64,000 nucleotides of DNA, taken from assembly GCA_026399075.1 (NCBI GenBank), contig JAPLRR010000086.1:18997-82996 (forward strand), read 5' to 3'. Source of the DNA: Methylococcales bacterium. GTDB taxonomy: Bacteria > Pseudomonadota > Gammaproteobacteria > Methylococcales > Methylomonadaceae. Made by a program: the position numbers and the translations under genes. The notes beneath the pieces are model-generated. The model had not been told where the DNA came from. It saw only the letters and a program-made list of their open reading frames with translations, and made no database searches. Positions 42,583-52,262 of this stretch are shown here, piece by piece; the first letter of the stretch is position 1; each line of letters begins with the position of its first letter.

Positions 42583-43764
42583 ATGAACATTAAAAATGTA
42601 ATTCCTTTGCTGGCTTTGGTTGCCGTACCCGCTGTAGCGGATGTTGAAATTGAACCCAATAATTATTCAACCGCAGCCAATGACATAAAAATTCTCGCTA
42701 CTGGGCAAACCCAAATCAATCATGATGTTGATTTTTTTAGGATAACTAACGAACTTAGCCAAGAAGTACCCATTTTGTTTTCGTGCACCCAAGCTGCAAA
42801 AACCGACTCGGATGTTGGCTGGTTTTTAACAGCTTGGGATGAACAGGGCAATATGCAGGCTGATTATTTAGTGTTACCTAAGTATTGCAAAGATGAGCCC
42901 TACCAAATAGTTTTGTCCAACAGCAACATTTCCTATGTGTCCGTGGAGTCTAGCCTAGAAACTAACATCCCTTCTTTTACGGCAGATTTTTTTACGGGTG
43001 GTGTTTGGACAACTACTGACTGGACTGGCGATGAAATCACGGGATGGGTACACACACCCGGTATAGCATCTGGACTAAGCTATTCAAACGAAGCGGTAGC
43101 GAACGCTAAATACCAAGTTACTTATACCGTTACCAGCACAGCAGGGTCACTTACCATTGGGTTTGGTGGCCAATCAAAAGCGGGTATTACCGACTCAGGC
43201 ACATTTGGGATGACCGCCATTAAAGCAGAAAAGCTGGCCATTACCCCGACTACGGATTTTGATGGCAGCATTGTTATTTCCATCACCACTATTGACGGCC
43301 CAATAGGTGCTACCAACACTTCAACAATAAAGCGCCCTACAACGATAGACCCATTACCAAAATTTACCGCCAACACCTCAATCTATAACATTTTAATTGG
43401 TGGCATATACACGGGGGATTTATACAAAGGGAAAATAGTTGATTCACTCTATTATGCCAAAGACACCGTGAGCCTAAACTTGAATGATTGCGGAAATAGT
43501 TCAGCAACATTCACCATTACCGGCAATAAACTCAACCTGATTAGTTTGGTGGCAACTGATATGCCCATCAAAATCCAGATTGGTGGTTTTGAGTGCCGTA
43601 CTAAGGCAACCTTTGTAACGACAGCCAAAGGCAGCGCGATCACTTACACAAAAACGCCACCTAAGCCGACTACAACCACCACAACCAATACCACAACAAC
43701 AACAACAACAACAACAACTACAACCACTGCCCCACCAAAAAATCTTTTGGGTACTGGTCATTAA
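42583..43764 (+). CDS. exported protein with threonine-rich tail
   Basis: From ATG 42583 (MNIKNVIPLLALVAVPAVAD) the protein has 393 residues and a signal peptide cleaved after AVA. It starts EIEPNNYSTAANDIKILATG, then VDFFRI, the pattern of bacterial pre-peptidase C-terminal-like beta domains (EPN...A). Four cysteines occur in the mature part. The C-terminus is almost pure threonine (KPTTTTTTNTT...) encoded by ACA/ACC repeats at 43671-43726, then APPKNLLGTGH. The tail may be a wall-spanning or glycosylated linker; function unknown. A strong terminator follows. Confidence 0.8.
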   Translation: MNIKNVIPLLALVAVPAVADVEIEPNNYSTAANDIKILATGQTQINHDVDFFRITNELSQEVPILFSCTQAAKTDSDVGWFLTAWDEQGNMQADYLVLPKYCKDEPYQIVLSNSNISYVSVESSLETNIPSFTADFFTGGVWTTTDWTGDEITGWVHTPGIASGLSYSNEAVANAKYQVTYTVTSTAGSLTIGFGGQSKAGITDSGTFGMTAIKAEKLAITPTTDFDGSIVISITTIDGPIGATNTSTIKRPTTIDPLPKFTANTSIYNILIGGIYTGDLYKGKIVDSLYYAKDTVSLNLNDCGNSSATFTITGNKLNLISLVATDMPIKIQIGGFECRTKATFVTTAKGSAITYTKTPPKPTTTTTTNTTTTTTTTTTTTTAPPKNLLGTGH

Positions 43765-43772
43765 TACTTACC

Positions 43773-43804
43773 AAAAAGCGGGATACCAAGGTTTCCCGCT
43801 TTTT
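43773..43804. terminator. bidirectional rho-independent terminator
   Basis: AAAAAGCGGGA and TCCCGCTTTTT form a perfect 11-bp stem with a 10-nt loop, A-tract on one side and T-tract on the other. It lies between the convergent threonine-tailed protein gene and the cysZ-like gene and can serve both. Confidence 0.88.
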
Positions 43805-43825
43805 GGCAGGCAATGCCGGTAATCC

Positions 43826-44551
43826 TCAGCCTTGTTGTTTCTTAACCTCGTTAAAATAAATCGTCGCTCCTATGACCGCCGCAGGCCCAACGATAACATT
43901 TAACACCGGGATGGCCAGCCCCATCACCGCCACCCCGCCAAAGCCCAATGCGCCTAGGCGAATACTCCTTAGCAGCTGCTTTTGCTCTGAGAACAATATC
44001 CCCGCATTTTCCAAAGGATAAGCCATATACTCCAAGGCCATCCCCCACGCACCAAACACCGCCCACAGCACAGGTGCCATGACATTAATGCCGGGAATAA
44101 TTGACAGGATAATTAATGGCAACGCCAGCCAGAGTAAATAACCTGCCCGTTTTAACTCGGCAAAAATAACTTTCGCCAGTGGCGGCTCTATGACCACGCC
44201 CTCCTGCCCGTTGATAAGCGACAAGGTTTTTGCCGATAATACGCCGTAAAACGGTGACGCCAGCAAATTAGCCAATACCGTAAAGGTAAAAAATCCGGCA
44301 ATCATAAAACTGATGAAAAATAACGGCCAGAGTATCCAGTTAAGCCACTGTAGCCAGCTGGGGATAAATTGGTTGATTAAGTCCTCAACGTAGTAATAAC
44401 CCAACGTTAATGCCGCCCCATACAAGACCAAATTGATCAGTAGGGGAAATAGGATGAACTTCCGTAAGGGTGCACTTAGCAATAGCCCCAGACCTTTAAA
44501 CAGATACGTCACGGCTAGGGCCGGATTATTGCCCTTTTTGTCAAACTGCAT
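43826..44551 (-). CDS. cysZ: CysZ/EI24 family membrane protein
   Basis: A 241-residue protein with several hydrophobic segments (FILFPLLINLVLYGAALTLG; WILWPLFFISFMIAGFFTFT; AGYLLWLALPLIILSIIPGI). FTVLANLLASPFYGVLSAKT is the EI24/CysZ family core. Homologues mediate sulfate uptake. It overlaps mtnA by 11 bp and has no cys genes nearby, so the sulfate role is by homology only. Confidence 0.85.
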   Translation of the reverse strand: MQFDKKGNNPALAVTYLFKGLGLLLSAPLRKFILFPLLINLVLYGAALTLGYYYVEDLINQFIPSWLQWLNWILWPLFFISFMIAGFFTFTVLANLLASPFYGVLSAKTLSLINGQEGVVIEPPLAKVIFAELKRAGYLLWLALPLIILSIIPGINVMAPVLWAVFGAWGMALEYMAYPLENAGILFSEQKQLLRSIRLGALGFGGVAVMGLAIPVLNVIVGPAAVIGATIYFNEVKKQQG

Positions 44552-45584
44552 CTTGCAACCCCCTTAAGCCGTATTCCCCAGGATGGTAGGCAATCCCCCG
44601 CTCAGTCACTATGGCGGTGATCAATTCGGCGGGGGTGACGTCAAACACGGGATTCCATGCGCTGACCAAAGAACCTTCCCCAAGGTAACAAACGGGCAAT
44701 AGTTCGCTGGGGTTGCGTTGCTCGATTTCTATTTGGCTGCCGTCTTTTATTGTCCAATCAAGGGTTGTGGTGGGAGCGACAACCATGACCTTAACACCAT
44801 GCCGTTTCGCCAATACGGCCAAAGAATACGTGCCTATTTTATTAGCCGTGTCGCCGTTAGCGGCAATCCGGTCTGCGCCGACAATAATCCATTCAATAGC
44901 ACCCGATTTCATCAGCCAAGCAGCCGCTGAATCCGCAACTAGGGTGGAAGGGATGCCATCTTGGGCCAACTCCCATACCGTCAATCTTGCACCTTGTAAC
45001 CAAGGGCGGGTTTCCCCGGCATAAACATTTAATGGTTGTCTTTTGACCGCACTGCGAATAACGCCCAAAGCCGTACCATAACCACCCGTCGCCAAAGCCC
45101 CCGCATTGCAATGGGTCATGACGCCTTTGACGCCGCCCAACAAGTCTGCACCCAGTTCACCCATCCGAAAATTTGCGGCGATATCATCCGCATGAATTTT
45201 TTCGGCACGGGCAACCACTTCAAAAACGGGGTTTTCGGGATGCTGCGCCAACAAAGCCTCGATCTGCGCCAAGGCCCAAAACAAATTGACTGCCGTTGGC
45301 CTGGACTTTGCCAGCATGGCAATGTCAGCCGCCACTTTCTCTTGCCAATGCCCCGGATCTTTGGCCGTATGCGCCATCACCGACAGGGCAACTCCATAAG
45401 CGGCGGCTATGCCTATAGCAGGCGCACCACGGACACGCATGCTGGCGATGGCCTCGGTAACACCGGCGGCATCTTGATAATCATCATAAACAATCGTATC
45501 AGGCAATTGCCGCTGATCTAGCACTTTCAAGGAGGAACCTGTCCAATGCAGGGCTTGTAGCGTTTTGTTAGTTTGCTGTGTCAT
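44541..45584 (-). CDS. mtnA: methylthioribose-1-phosphate isomerase
   Basis: A 347-residue enzyme of methionine salvage converting MTR-1-P to MTRu-1-P. Substrate-loop RVRGAPAIGIAAAYGVAL, catalytic cysteine in MTHCNAGALATGGYGTALGV, and catalytic aspartate in VGADRIAANGDTANKIGTYS are all present. Divergent from an MTA-deaminase gene (mtaD), as in Pseudomonas, where the deaminase route feeds MTR-1-P through methylthioinosine. Confidence 0.96.
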   Translation of the reverse strand: MTQQTNKTLQALHWTGSSLKVLDQRQLPDTIVYDDYQDAAGVTEAIASMRVRGAPAIGIAAAYGVALSVMAHTAKDPGHWQEKVAADIAMLAKSRPTAVNLFWALAQIEALLAQHPENPVFEVVARAEKIHADDIAANFRMGELGADLLGGVKGVMTHCNAGALATGGYGTALGVIRSAVKRQPLNVYAGETRPWLQGARLTVWELAQDGIPSTLVADSAAAWLMKSGAIEWIIVGADRIAANGDTANKIGTYSLAVLAKRHGVKVMVVAPTTTLDWTIKDGSQIEIEQRNPSELLPVCYLGEGSLVSAWNPVFDVTPAELITAIVTERGIAYHPGEYGLRGLQDAV

Positions 45585-45678
45585 TAGTAGATAAAACCTG
45601 AAGATAAAAAGTTATAATTGCAATGCTGGACATCGTGGCAAGCATGTCTGGCTACCCTAACCCACACAGGAACATCCC

Positions 45679-46998
45679 ATGCTAGTAGACACGCTTATCC
45701 ATGCACGCTGGATTATACCCGTTGAACCGGAATTCGTAACCTACGAACACCATACATTAGTGATTGATGGCGGCAAAATTATTGACCTGCTGCCTACCGA
45801 CCTTGCCAAACAGCAATATCAAGGCACTAGCACCGAAAACTTGGAAAACCACGCCTTGCTGCCCGGCTTGATCAACTGCCATACCCATGCCGCCATGACC
45901 TTATTGCGCGGCATTGCCGATGATTTGCCGCTAATGGTTTGGCTACAAAACCATATATGGCCGTTGGAACAAAAATGGATGAGCGAGGCCTTTGTTAAAG
46001 ATGGCACGGATTTGGCCATTGCCGAAATGATTTTAGGCGGCACGACTTGCTTTAATGACATGTATTTTTTCCCTGAAATTACTGCCAGACAAGTATTACA
46101 GCATGGCATACGCGCCAAAGTGGGTTTAATCGTCATTGATTTTCCCTCCGCATGGGCGCAAGACAGCGACGACTATATCGCCAAAGGCTTGGCCCTGCAC
46201 GAACAATTACGCCCATCTGGCTTGTGCTCAACCGCGTTTGCCCCGCACGCCCCCTACACAGTGTCTGACGGGGCCTTGCAAAAAATCAGGGTATTGGCGG
46301 ATGAACTGGAATTACCCGTACATATCCACGTCCACGAAACCTTACACGAAGTCGAACAGGCGCAAACCGAATCCGGCCAGCGGCCTTTGCAGCGGCTACG
46401 CGGTTTGGGCTTGCTCACCCCGTCATTATTGGCTGTGCACATGACCCAACTGACGGCAGGGGAAATCAGCCTGTTTGCCGAATCCGGCGCCCACATCGTG
46501 CATTGCCCAGAGTCCAACTTAAAATTGGCCAGCGGATTTTGCCCAGTGGCACAGTGTTTGGCGGCAGGTATAAACGTTGCGTTAGGCACGGATGGTGCGG
46601 CCAGCAACAACGACCTGGACATGTTAGGGGAAATGCGCACCGCCGCCTTGTTGGGCAAAGCCGTTGCAGGCGATGCCAGCGCCATCCCGGCCATGACCGC
46701 ATTGCGCATGGCCACCATCAATGGTGCAAAAGCCTTGGGGCTAGATGCCACCTGTGGCTCACTTAGCGTAGGCAAAGCGGCAGATGTGATCGCCATTGAC
46801 TTAAACCACTTGGAAACCCAACCTTTATATTGCCCTATTTCACAAATCGTTTATGCAGCCAGCAGGCAACAAGTTACCGATGTGTGGGTGGCTGGCAAGC
46901 GCTTATTAAAACAACGCGAACTGACCACGTTTAATATTGACAGCCTCAAGGAAAAAATCGCCGAATGGCAACAACGCTTATCGGCATTGCCTGATTAG
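45679..46998 (+). CDS. mtaD: 5-methylthioadenosine/S-adenosylhomocysteine deaminase
   Basis: A 439-residue amidohydrolase. The metal ligands are in NCHTHAAMTLLRG, later FAPHAPYTVSD, IHVHETLHEV and the LGTDGAASNNDLDMLGEMRT motif with the catalytic aspartate. These are typical of the TRZ/ATZ-MtaD group. It deaminates MTA to methylthioinosine. Shares a 94-bp divergent promoter region with mtnA. Confidence 0.93.
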   Translation: MLVDTLIHARWIIPVEPEFVTYEHHTLVIDGGKIIDLLPTDLAKQQYQGTSTENLENHALLPGLINCHTHAAMTLLRGIADDLPLMVWLQNHIWPLEQKWMSEAFVKDGTDLAIAEMILGGTTCFNDMYFFPEITARQVLQHGIRAKVGLIVIDFPSAWAQDSDDYIAKGLALHEQLRPSGLCSTAFAPHAPYTVSDGALQKIRVLADELELPVHIHVHETLHEVEQAQTESGQRPLQRLRGLGLLTPSLLAVHMTQLTAGEISLFAESGAHIVHCPESNLKLASGFCPVAQCLAAGINVALGTDGAASNNDLDMLGEMRTAALLGKAVAGDASAIPAMTALRMATINGAKALGLDATCGSLSVGKAADVIAIDLNHLETQPLYCPISQIVYAASRQQVTDVWVAGKRLLKQRELTTFNIDSLKEKIAEWQQRLSALPD

Positions 46999-47205
46999 TT
47001 TTGGTGGCCAATAACCCGGCCCCTATTGCTTACCCCCACAGATACTAAACAGGCTGTCGCCAATTCCCACTACAAGTGGTATAGTTTGGAAGTCGCTGGC
47101 ATCCCGCTAAATCAGCCCTTTAAGAGCCTATAGCTTTATCGTGGCATACGGGAAGACTGGCCAAATAATGTAAAGTCCTTTTACTTTTTAAGCAGGAACA
47201 TTTCT

Positions 47206-48348
47206 ATGATTAAACTTATCATTGCGGCCGGTGTGCTTTTACTCATCCTCATTGTCATCCTTATCGTACTTATCGTGCGAAGGAAGCGTTCTACAAATTC
47301 GGCGGGGGCAACTAACAAGCACCAATCACACAGCCCAGAAATACAGGCAAAAGCAAACGAAGTAGAAGAAACACCCCCATTACAAATAGCGACAAAACAA
47401 GAGGCGGCACAAGAAACTCTCTTGGACTTGCCCTTTGCACAAACAGCCACACTAGAAAACGTGAGCCCAGTAGAGCCACAAACCCATAACTTAACTCCCC
47501 CACCACCCCTCTTCCCTGAACATATACCCCAAGATTCAATGCTAAGGCGACATTACCTGTCCCATTTACATTGCCAAATTGAATGCCTAATGCCTCCCCG
47601 TCCCAGTGATTCTTCATTAGCCCGCCATTATGACAACATGGTGGCCGCCGAATTGGAAACTTGTATCACTGATAAATCAGCAATCGAACAATTGCAGGAT
47701 CGCTACGGGGCTTACAGCAAAGCCCTCTTGTCCTCCGGTATCCAGCAAGCGTCGCCCTTTATTGAACCGGAAATTGAGCCAGCATCTGAGATGGAGTTTA
47801 ACCTAGCAGCGGAACCCGAACTAAGCTTAGAACCTGAATTGGCGCTAGCCACGGAAACAGAACTCAGCTTGGAACCTGAATTGGCGCTAGCCACGGAAAC
47901 AGAACTCAGCTTGGAACCTGACTTGCCGCTAGCCACGGAAACAGAACTCAGCTTGGAACCTGACTTGCCGCTAGCCACGGAAACAGAACTCAGCTTGGAA
48001 CCTGACTTGGTGCTAGCCACGGAAACAGAACTTGGCTTGGAACCCGACCAGGCCATAGCCTCAGAACCTGAGCCTAGCCTAGCACCCGACTTTACCCCAA
48101 TCCCAGAACCAGCGCTATCTTTGGAAACTCCGCTGGCACCTGAACCGGTCAAGATCATAGCCGCCCAAGTCCCGACTGGCTTTATACTCCCCGAAGACTC
48201 TACCTTAAGACGGCATACCTTAAGCCATATCCGGGCATTGGTCGCATCAGCTTTACCCCCATGCCCTACGGATTCCGTTTTGCGCAGACATTACGACCAC
48301 TTAGTGGAAGCGGAAATCCAAAAACGCCTGGGTGGAAAAACCCAATAG
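47206..48348 (+). CDS. single-span membrane protein with 14-residue repeats and duplicated end domains
   Basis: A 380-residue protein. An N-terminal transmembrane helix (AGVLLLILIVILIVLIVRRK) is followed by an acidic/proline cytoplasmic part. Two related modules, QDSMLRRHYLSHLHCQIECL (about residue 110) and EDSTLRRHTLSHIRALVASA (about 330), each followed by a D-S-x-L-x-R-H-Y-D repeat, flank five or more tandem copies of ATETELSLEPDLPL encoded by 42-bp DNA repeats (about 47810-48056). Copies are almost identical in DNA, so copy number probably varies. No known family. Confidence 0.75.
   Translation: MIKLIIAAGVLLLILIVILIVLIVRRKRSTNSAGATNKHQSHSPEIQAKANEVEETPPLQIATKQEAAQETLLDLPFAQTATLENVSPVEPQTHNLTPPPPLFPEHIPQDSMLRRHYLSHLHCQIECLMPPRPSDSSLARHYDNMVAAELETCITDKSAIEQLQDRYGAYSKALLSSGIQQASPFIEPEIEPASEMEFNLAAEPELSLEPELALATETELSLEPELALATETELSLEPDLPLATETELSLEPDLPLATETELSLEPDLVLATETELGLEPDQAIASEPEPSLAPDFTPIPEPALSLETPLAPEPVKIIAAQVPTGFILPEDSTLRRHTLSHIRALVASALPPCPTDSVLRRHYDHLVEAEIQKRLGGKTQ
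47810..48056 (+). repeat. 42-bp tandem repeat array inside a gene
   Basis: At least five units beginning GAACTCAGCTTGGAACCTGA and containing GCTAGCCACGGAAACA. Most changes are in a few positions (GAATTGGCG/GACTTGCCG/GACTTGGTG). The in-frame unit length preserves the protein when copies are gained or lost. Confidence 0.85.
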
Positions 48349-48792
48349 AATTATTTGGCCTGTGCCAGTATGCTGATAAGCCACCTTGCATACTGGCAGA
48401 GGTTTGCATCCCCGAATAATTAAACTGGATAATATTAACGAATTGCAAAATTTACTTTGTGCTGGCACTTAGTATTTTAAATCGTATCCCGCCCCAAAAC
48501 ACTGCCCCTAGTTAAGCCAGAGCACAAAGGCTTTAGGCGTCCTATTCTCGGTATTATCCCCTATCCAGCGACGTCTGAAGCCTTTGTGCTCCTGTCGTAT
48601 TTCCTTAACTATGGGCAGTGTGCCCCTGCACCAGCCAAAGCAATTACTTCACCTGATCACATTTATCCACTATCAAATAAGGCATAATTACATTAAACAT
48701 GGCATAATAATTGGTTTTCAATCCACAAATAACGTACCTTTGACCTTACCGAATTGCCTAACCAGCCCAAAATACTTTAATGCCAGCCAACT
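48349..48792. other. 444-bp intergenic region with a palindrome
   Basis: 48520-48591 is a 22-bp inverted repeat with two mismatches (left arm GAGCACAAAGGCTTTAGGCG plus TC). The rest is AT-rich before kdsD and would contain its promoter. No gene was recognised. Confidence 0.55.
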
Positions 48793-49770
48793 ATGATGCT
48801 ACATGACCAAAAACTGCGTGAATTAGGTCTAGCGGTTATCCAAGTGGAAGCCCAAGCGATTGTTGCATTGGCTGAACAAATTAATGATAATTTTGTGGCC
48901 GCTTGCAAGCTGTTATTCCATTGTAGTGGCCGTGTGGTGGTCATCGGCATGGGTAAATCTGGGCATATTGCCGGCAAAATTGCAGCAACCTTGGCAAGCA
49001 CCGGCACCCCGGCTTTTTTTGTGCACCCAGGGGAGGCCAGCCATGGTGACCTCGGCATGATTACCCGCCAAGATGTGGTGCTGGCCTTGTCCAATTCAGG
49101 GGAAACTGAAGAGATCATAAAGATTTTACCGCTCATTAAACGCCTGGGGGTGCCATTGATTGCTATGACCGGCAATCCCGCCTCTACCTTAGGCATGGTT
49201 GCCACCACCCATATCAATGTGGCTGTTGAGCAGGAAGCTTGCCCGCTAGGGCTTGCGCCCACCTCCAGCACCACAGCGGCACTGGTGATGGGCGATGCCT
49301 TGGCCGTGTCACTGCTGGAAGCGCGCGGATTTACCCGTAACGATTTCGCGCTGTCCCATCCGGGTGGCAGTTTAGGTAAACGGCTATTGTTGAGGGTGGA
49401 AGATATTATGCAGGTCGGCGACAATATCCCCTCAGTCCCAGAATCCGCAGTAATCAGTTATGCGCTACTGGAAATGACGGAAAAAAAACTGGGCATGACG
49501 GCCATCGTTGACAGTAATAAACAGGTAGTGGGTATTTTTACTGATGGCGATTTGCGGCGCACCTTGGCAAAAAACCTCGACCTACAAAACACCCCTATCA
49601 GCGAGGTTATGACATCGCCTTGTGCACTTATCAACAAGGATATTCTGGCAGCTGAAGCGATGCAGATCATGGAACAAAAAAAAATAAACGCGCTGATCGT
49701 CGTTGACGAACAGCGCCTGGCAATTGGCGCATTAAACATGCATGATTTGATACGGGCAGGTATAGTGTAA
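48793..49770 (+). CDS. kdsD: arabinose-5-phosphate isomerase (KdsD/KpsF)
   Basis: A 325-residue enzyme that makes arabinose-5-phosphate, precursor of Kdo. N-terminal SIS domain: VVVIGMGKSGHIAGKIAATL, ALSNSGETEEIIKILPLIKR. Two C-terminal CBS domains follow (VEDIMQVGDNIPSVPESAVI; ISEVMTSPCALINKDILAAE). First gene of a tightly overlapped operon with kdsC, lptC, lptA and lptB. Its stop overlaps the kdsC start by 1 bp. Confidence 0.95.
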   Translation: MMLHDQKLRELGLAVIQVEAQAIVALAEQINDNFVAACKLLFHCSGRVVVIGMGKSGHIAGKIAATLASTGTPAFFVHPGEASHGDLGMITRQDVVLALSNSGETEEIIKILPLIKRLGVPLIAMTGNPASTLGMVATTHINVAVEQEACPLGLAPTSSTTAALVMGDALAVSLLEARGFTRNDFALSHPGGSLGKRLLLRVEDIMQVGDNIPSVPESAVISYALLEMTEKKLGMTAIVDSNKQVVGIFTDGDLRRTLAKNLDLQNTPISEVMTSPCALINKDILAAEAMQIMEQKKINALIVVDEQRLAIGALNMHDLIRAGIV

Positions 49771-50312
49771 TGGCGACATCCGAAGCAGAACAAGTCCTTG
49801 TGGAAAAAGCCCAAAAGCTCAAGCTGTTGATCTTGGATGTGGACGGCGTGCTAACTGATGGCAGGCTCTTTTTTGATAATGAAGGCATTGAGTATAAATG
49901 TTTCCATGCCAGGGATGGCCATGGCATAAAACTACTACGTAAAACGGGGGTTGAAGTTGCCGTGATTTCTGGGCGAAAATCAAACTCCGTCGCACTGCGC
50001 ATGGAAAAATTGGGCATAAAGCATGTTTACCAAGGCCATGAAGACAAACGTGCGGCCTTTAATGATGTCATGGAAAAATTAGGCATTACCCCAGACCAAG
50101 CCGCGCATGTCGGTGACGATGTATTGGATTTGCCCATCATGGTCAGAGTTGGTTTGTCGATAGCCGTGGCCGATGCCCATTTTGCCGTCATCCAACGCGC
50201 TGACTGGTGTACATCGTTACCAGGCGGCAACGGCGCAGTACGGGAAGTGTGTGATTTTATCATGCAAGCACAAGGTCATTTTGACGAAGCCCTCAATGCT
50301 TACTTACAATGA
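49770..50312 (+). CDS. kdsC: Kdo-8-phosphate phosphatase
   Basis: A 180-residue HAD phosphatase releasing Kdo from Kdo-8-P. Motif I is LLILDVDGVLTDGRLFFD, motif II is VAVISGRKS, and motif IV is HVGDDVLDLPIMVRVGLSIA. A capless C0 HAD protein of usual length. Overlaps kdsD by 1 bp and lptC by 4 bp. Confidence 0.96.
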   Translation: MATSEAEQVLVEKAQKLKLLILDVDGVLTDGRLFFDNEGIEYKCFHARDGHGIKLLRKTGVEVAVISGRKSNSVALRMEKLGIKHVYQGHEDKRAAFNDVMEKLGITPDQAAHVGDDVLDLPIMVRVGLSIAVADAHFAVIQRADWCTSLPGGNGAVREVCDFIMQAQGHFDEALNAYLQ

Positions 50313-50875
50313 GAACACGTGAAAATAGACTTTTAGTTTACTTGGTTTTTGTCGCCATAATAAGCGCCTTATTAGTAAACTATACCGGCTTGGATAAGTT
50401 TTTTGACAAACAAATCCCCCCCCATAGCCCAGACTACTTCAGTAAAGGTTATACAAAATGGGAAATGAATGCACAGGGCGCATTAAATAGCAAATTGCTT
50501 AGTGATGAACTAACCCATTACAGCGATGACAACACCATCCAGATGGTAAAGCCCACCATGTTTTTTTATAACGAAAAAACGCCCCCATGGGTCATTAACG
50601 CAGAAACCGGCCTAAGGTCGGGTGACGGCAAGGATCTGCTGCTGGAAGGCGAAGTGACCATAAGCCGGGAAAAAGCCCCAGGTAGCAACCCACTTAGCAT
50701 CCATACCCGTGCGTTAAAAGTAAAACCTGATATAAGTTATGCAGAAACTAAAGCGTGGGCAGAGTTGATCAGTCCCCCAAACCGGACAACAGGAACCGGT
50801 ATGAAACTGACCTTTGCCCCGCCAATCCATGTGCAGTTGCTCGCTAATGTGAAGGGAAAATATGAAAAAAAATAA
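50309..50875 (+). CDS. lptC: LPS export protein LptC
   Basis: A 188-residue bitopic inner-membrane protein. The N-terminal helix (RLLVYLVFVAIISALLVNYT) anchors a periplasmic jellyroll (MNAQGALNSKLLSDELTHYS; FFYNEKTPPWVINAETGLRS). It passes LPS from LptBFG to LptA. The length matches the family and ATGA overlaps kdsC. Confidence 0.92.
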   Translation: MRTRENRLLVYLVFVAIISALLVNYTGLDKFFDKQIPPHSPDYFSKGYTKWEMNAQGALNSKLLSDELTHYSDDNTIQMVKPTMFFYNEKTPPWVINAETGLRSGDGKDLLLEGEVTISREKAPGSNPLSIHTRALKVKPDISYAETKAWAELISPPNRTTGTGMKLTFAPPIHVQLLANVKGKYEKK

Positions 50876-51398
50876 TAAACAGGCCCTTTTTTTCTGTTGT
50901 GCATTACTATGGGGTCTAACGGCTTCCACGGCGTGTGCCTTGGAATCAGATTCTGAACAGCCAATAACCATAGACTCAAATACTGCCACTTACGATGATG
51001 CAACCGGCACCAGCGTATATGTAGGGAATGTCATTTCAGTCCAAGGCAGCATCCGCGTCAATTCAGACAAACTGGTGGTCTATTTTGTGGACGGTGATGC
51101 CAATAAATTGTTATTTACCGGAAACAAGGCAAAGTTTAAGCAAACACCCAGTGTAGGGAGTGAAGATATAACTGGTGAAGCAATGACCGGGGAGTTTTAC
51201 CCTAAAAAAAACCTGCTGGTATTAATTGACGATGCAACCGTTTGGCAAGGTAATGCCACCTATTCCAGCAACCTGATAGAATACGACATTAAAACATCGC
51301 TGGTTAAGGCGGGGGAAAAAGCATCTGACAACAAGCGGGTGCATGTTATATTGAAGCCTAAAACCAAAGCCGAACCCACAGCCAAGGGCAGCAAATGA
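50862..51398 (+). CDS. lptA: LPS transport periplasmic protein LptA
   Basis: A 178-residue protein with a signal peptide (ALFFCCALLWGLTASTACAL). The OstA-type beta-jellyroll is visible in NTATYDDATGTSVYVGNVIS, then QGSIRVNSDKLVVYF and ITGEAMTGEFYPKKNLLVLI. It bridges the periplasm in LPS export. Overlaps lptC by 14 bp. Confidence 0.93.
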   Translation: MKKNNKQALFFCCALLWGLTASTACALESDSEQPITIDSNTATYDDATGTSVYVGNVISVQGSIRVNSDKLVVYFVDGDANKLLFTGNKAKFKQTPSVGSEDITGEAMTGEFYPKKNLLVLIDDATVWQGNATYSSNLIEYDIKTSLVKAGEKASDNKRVHVILKPKTKAEPTAKGSK

Positions 51399-51446
51399 TA
51401 AGGTACAAGTTAGCACCTTTAAATTTTACCTTATGACTTTTTAACT

Positions 51447-52172
51447 ATGGCCATATTAGCAGCAAACCAGTTAATAAAAATTTATAATAAACGCAAGGTA
51501 GTCGACGGCGTATCATTGCATGTAAATAGCAAGGAGGTTGTTGGTTTATTGGGGCCAAATGGGGCGGGGAAAACCACCAGTTTTTACATGATGGTCGGGC
51601 TTATTAAAGCCGATGCCGGAAAAATTACTTTGGATGACTTGGACATCACCCATTATCCCATGCATTTGAGGGCAACCCGTGGCATCGGTTATTTACCGCA
51701 AGAACCATCGGTATTCCGCAAATTATCTGTTGCCGACAATTTACGTGCGGTATTGCAAATTCGGTCTGATTTGAGTGCAGGCCAAGCTGAACTGGTCATT
51801 GAAGAATTATTACAGGAGTTTCATATTGAGCATCTGCGTGACCAGATTGCCTTAAGCCTGTCTGGTGGCGAACGGCGGCGTGTCGAGATCGCTAGGGCGC
51901 TGGCCACCAATCCGCAGTTCATTTTATTGGATGAACCCTTTGCGGGTGTAGACCCGCTATCAGTGGAAGATATTAAAAAAATCATAGAGCATCTCAAGGA
52001 TCGGGGAATTGGTGTGTTAATCACTGAACATAATGTAAGGGAAACCTTAGGAATTTGTGACCGCGCGTATATACTTAACGACGGCAAGGTGATTGCGGAA
52101 GGCGGGGCCGCCGCCATCGTTGCCAATGAGGAAGTACGTAAAGTTTATTTAGGTAAAAATTTTAGCCTGTAA
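51447..52172 (+). CDS. lptB: LPS export ABC transporter ATP-binding protein
   Basis: A 241-residue ABC ATPase. Walker A is [20 protein letters not shown], signature [17 protein letters not shown], Walker [16 protein letters not shown]-loop [12 protein letters not shown]. High conservation with known LptB. lptF and lptG are not in this window, as is usual for the separated arrangement. Confidence 0.96.
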   Translation: MAILAANQLIKIYNKRKVVDGVSLHVNSKEVVGLLGPNGAGKTTSFYMMVGLIKADAGKITLDDLDITHYPMHLRATRGIGYLPQEPSVFRKLSVADNLRAVLQIRSDLSAGQAELVIEELLQEFHIEHLRDQIALSLSGGERRRVEIARALATNPQFILLDEPFAGVDPLSVEDIKKIIEHLKDRGIGVLITEHNVRETLGICDRAYILNDGKVIAEGGAAAIVANEEVRKVYLGKNFSL

Positions 52173-52175
52173 TTC

Positions 52176-52201
52176 AGGGGCCACCCGCTGTGGCGGCCCC
52201 T
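52176..52201. other. GC-rich hairpin between lptB and rpoN
   Basis: AGGGGCC and GGCCCCT form a 7-bp stem around ACCCGCTGTGGC. No T-tract follows, so it could be a weak terminator, a pause or a stability element in the lptB-rpoN transcript. Confidence 0.45.
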
Positions 52202-52262
52202 CCCCTAACGAAAAATGGGGTATCCTAAAGGGATTACCTCCCCTACTGAAAATTGTGTACGA

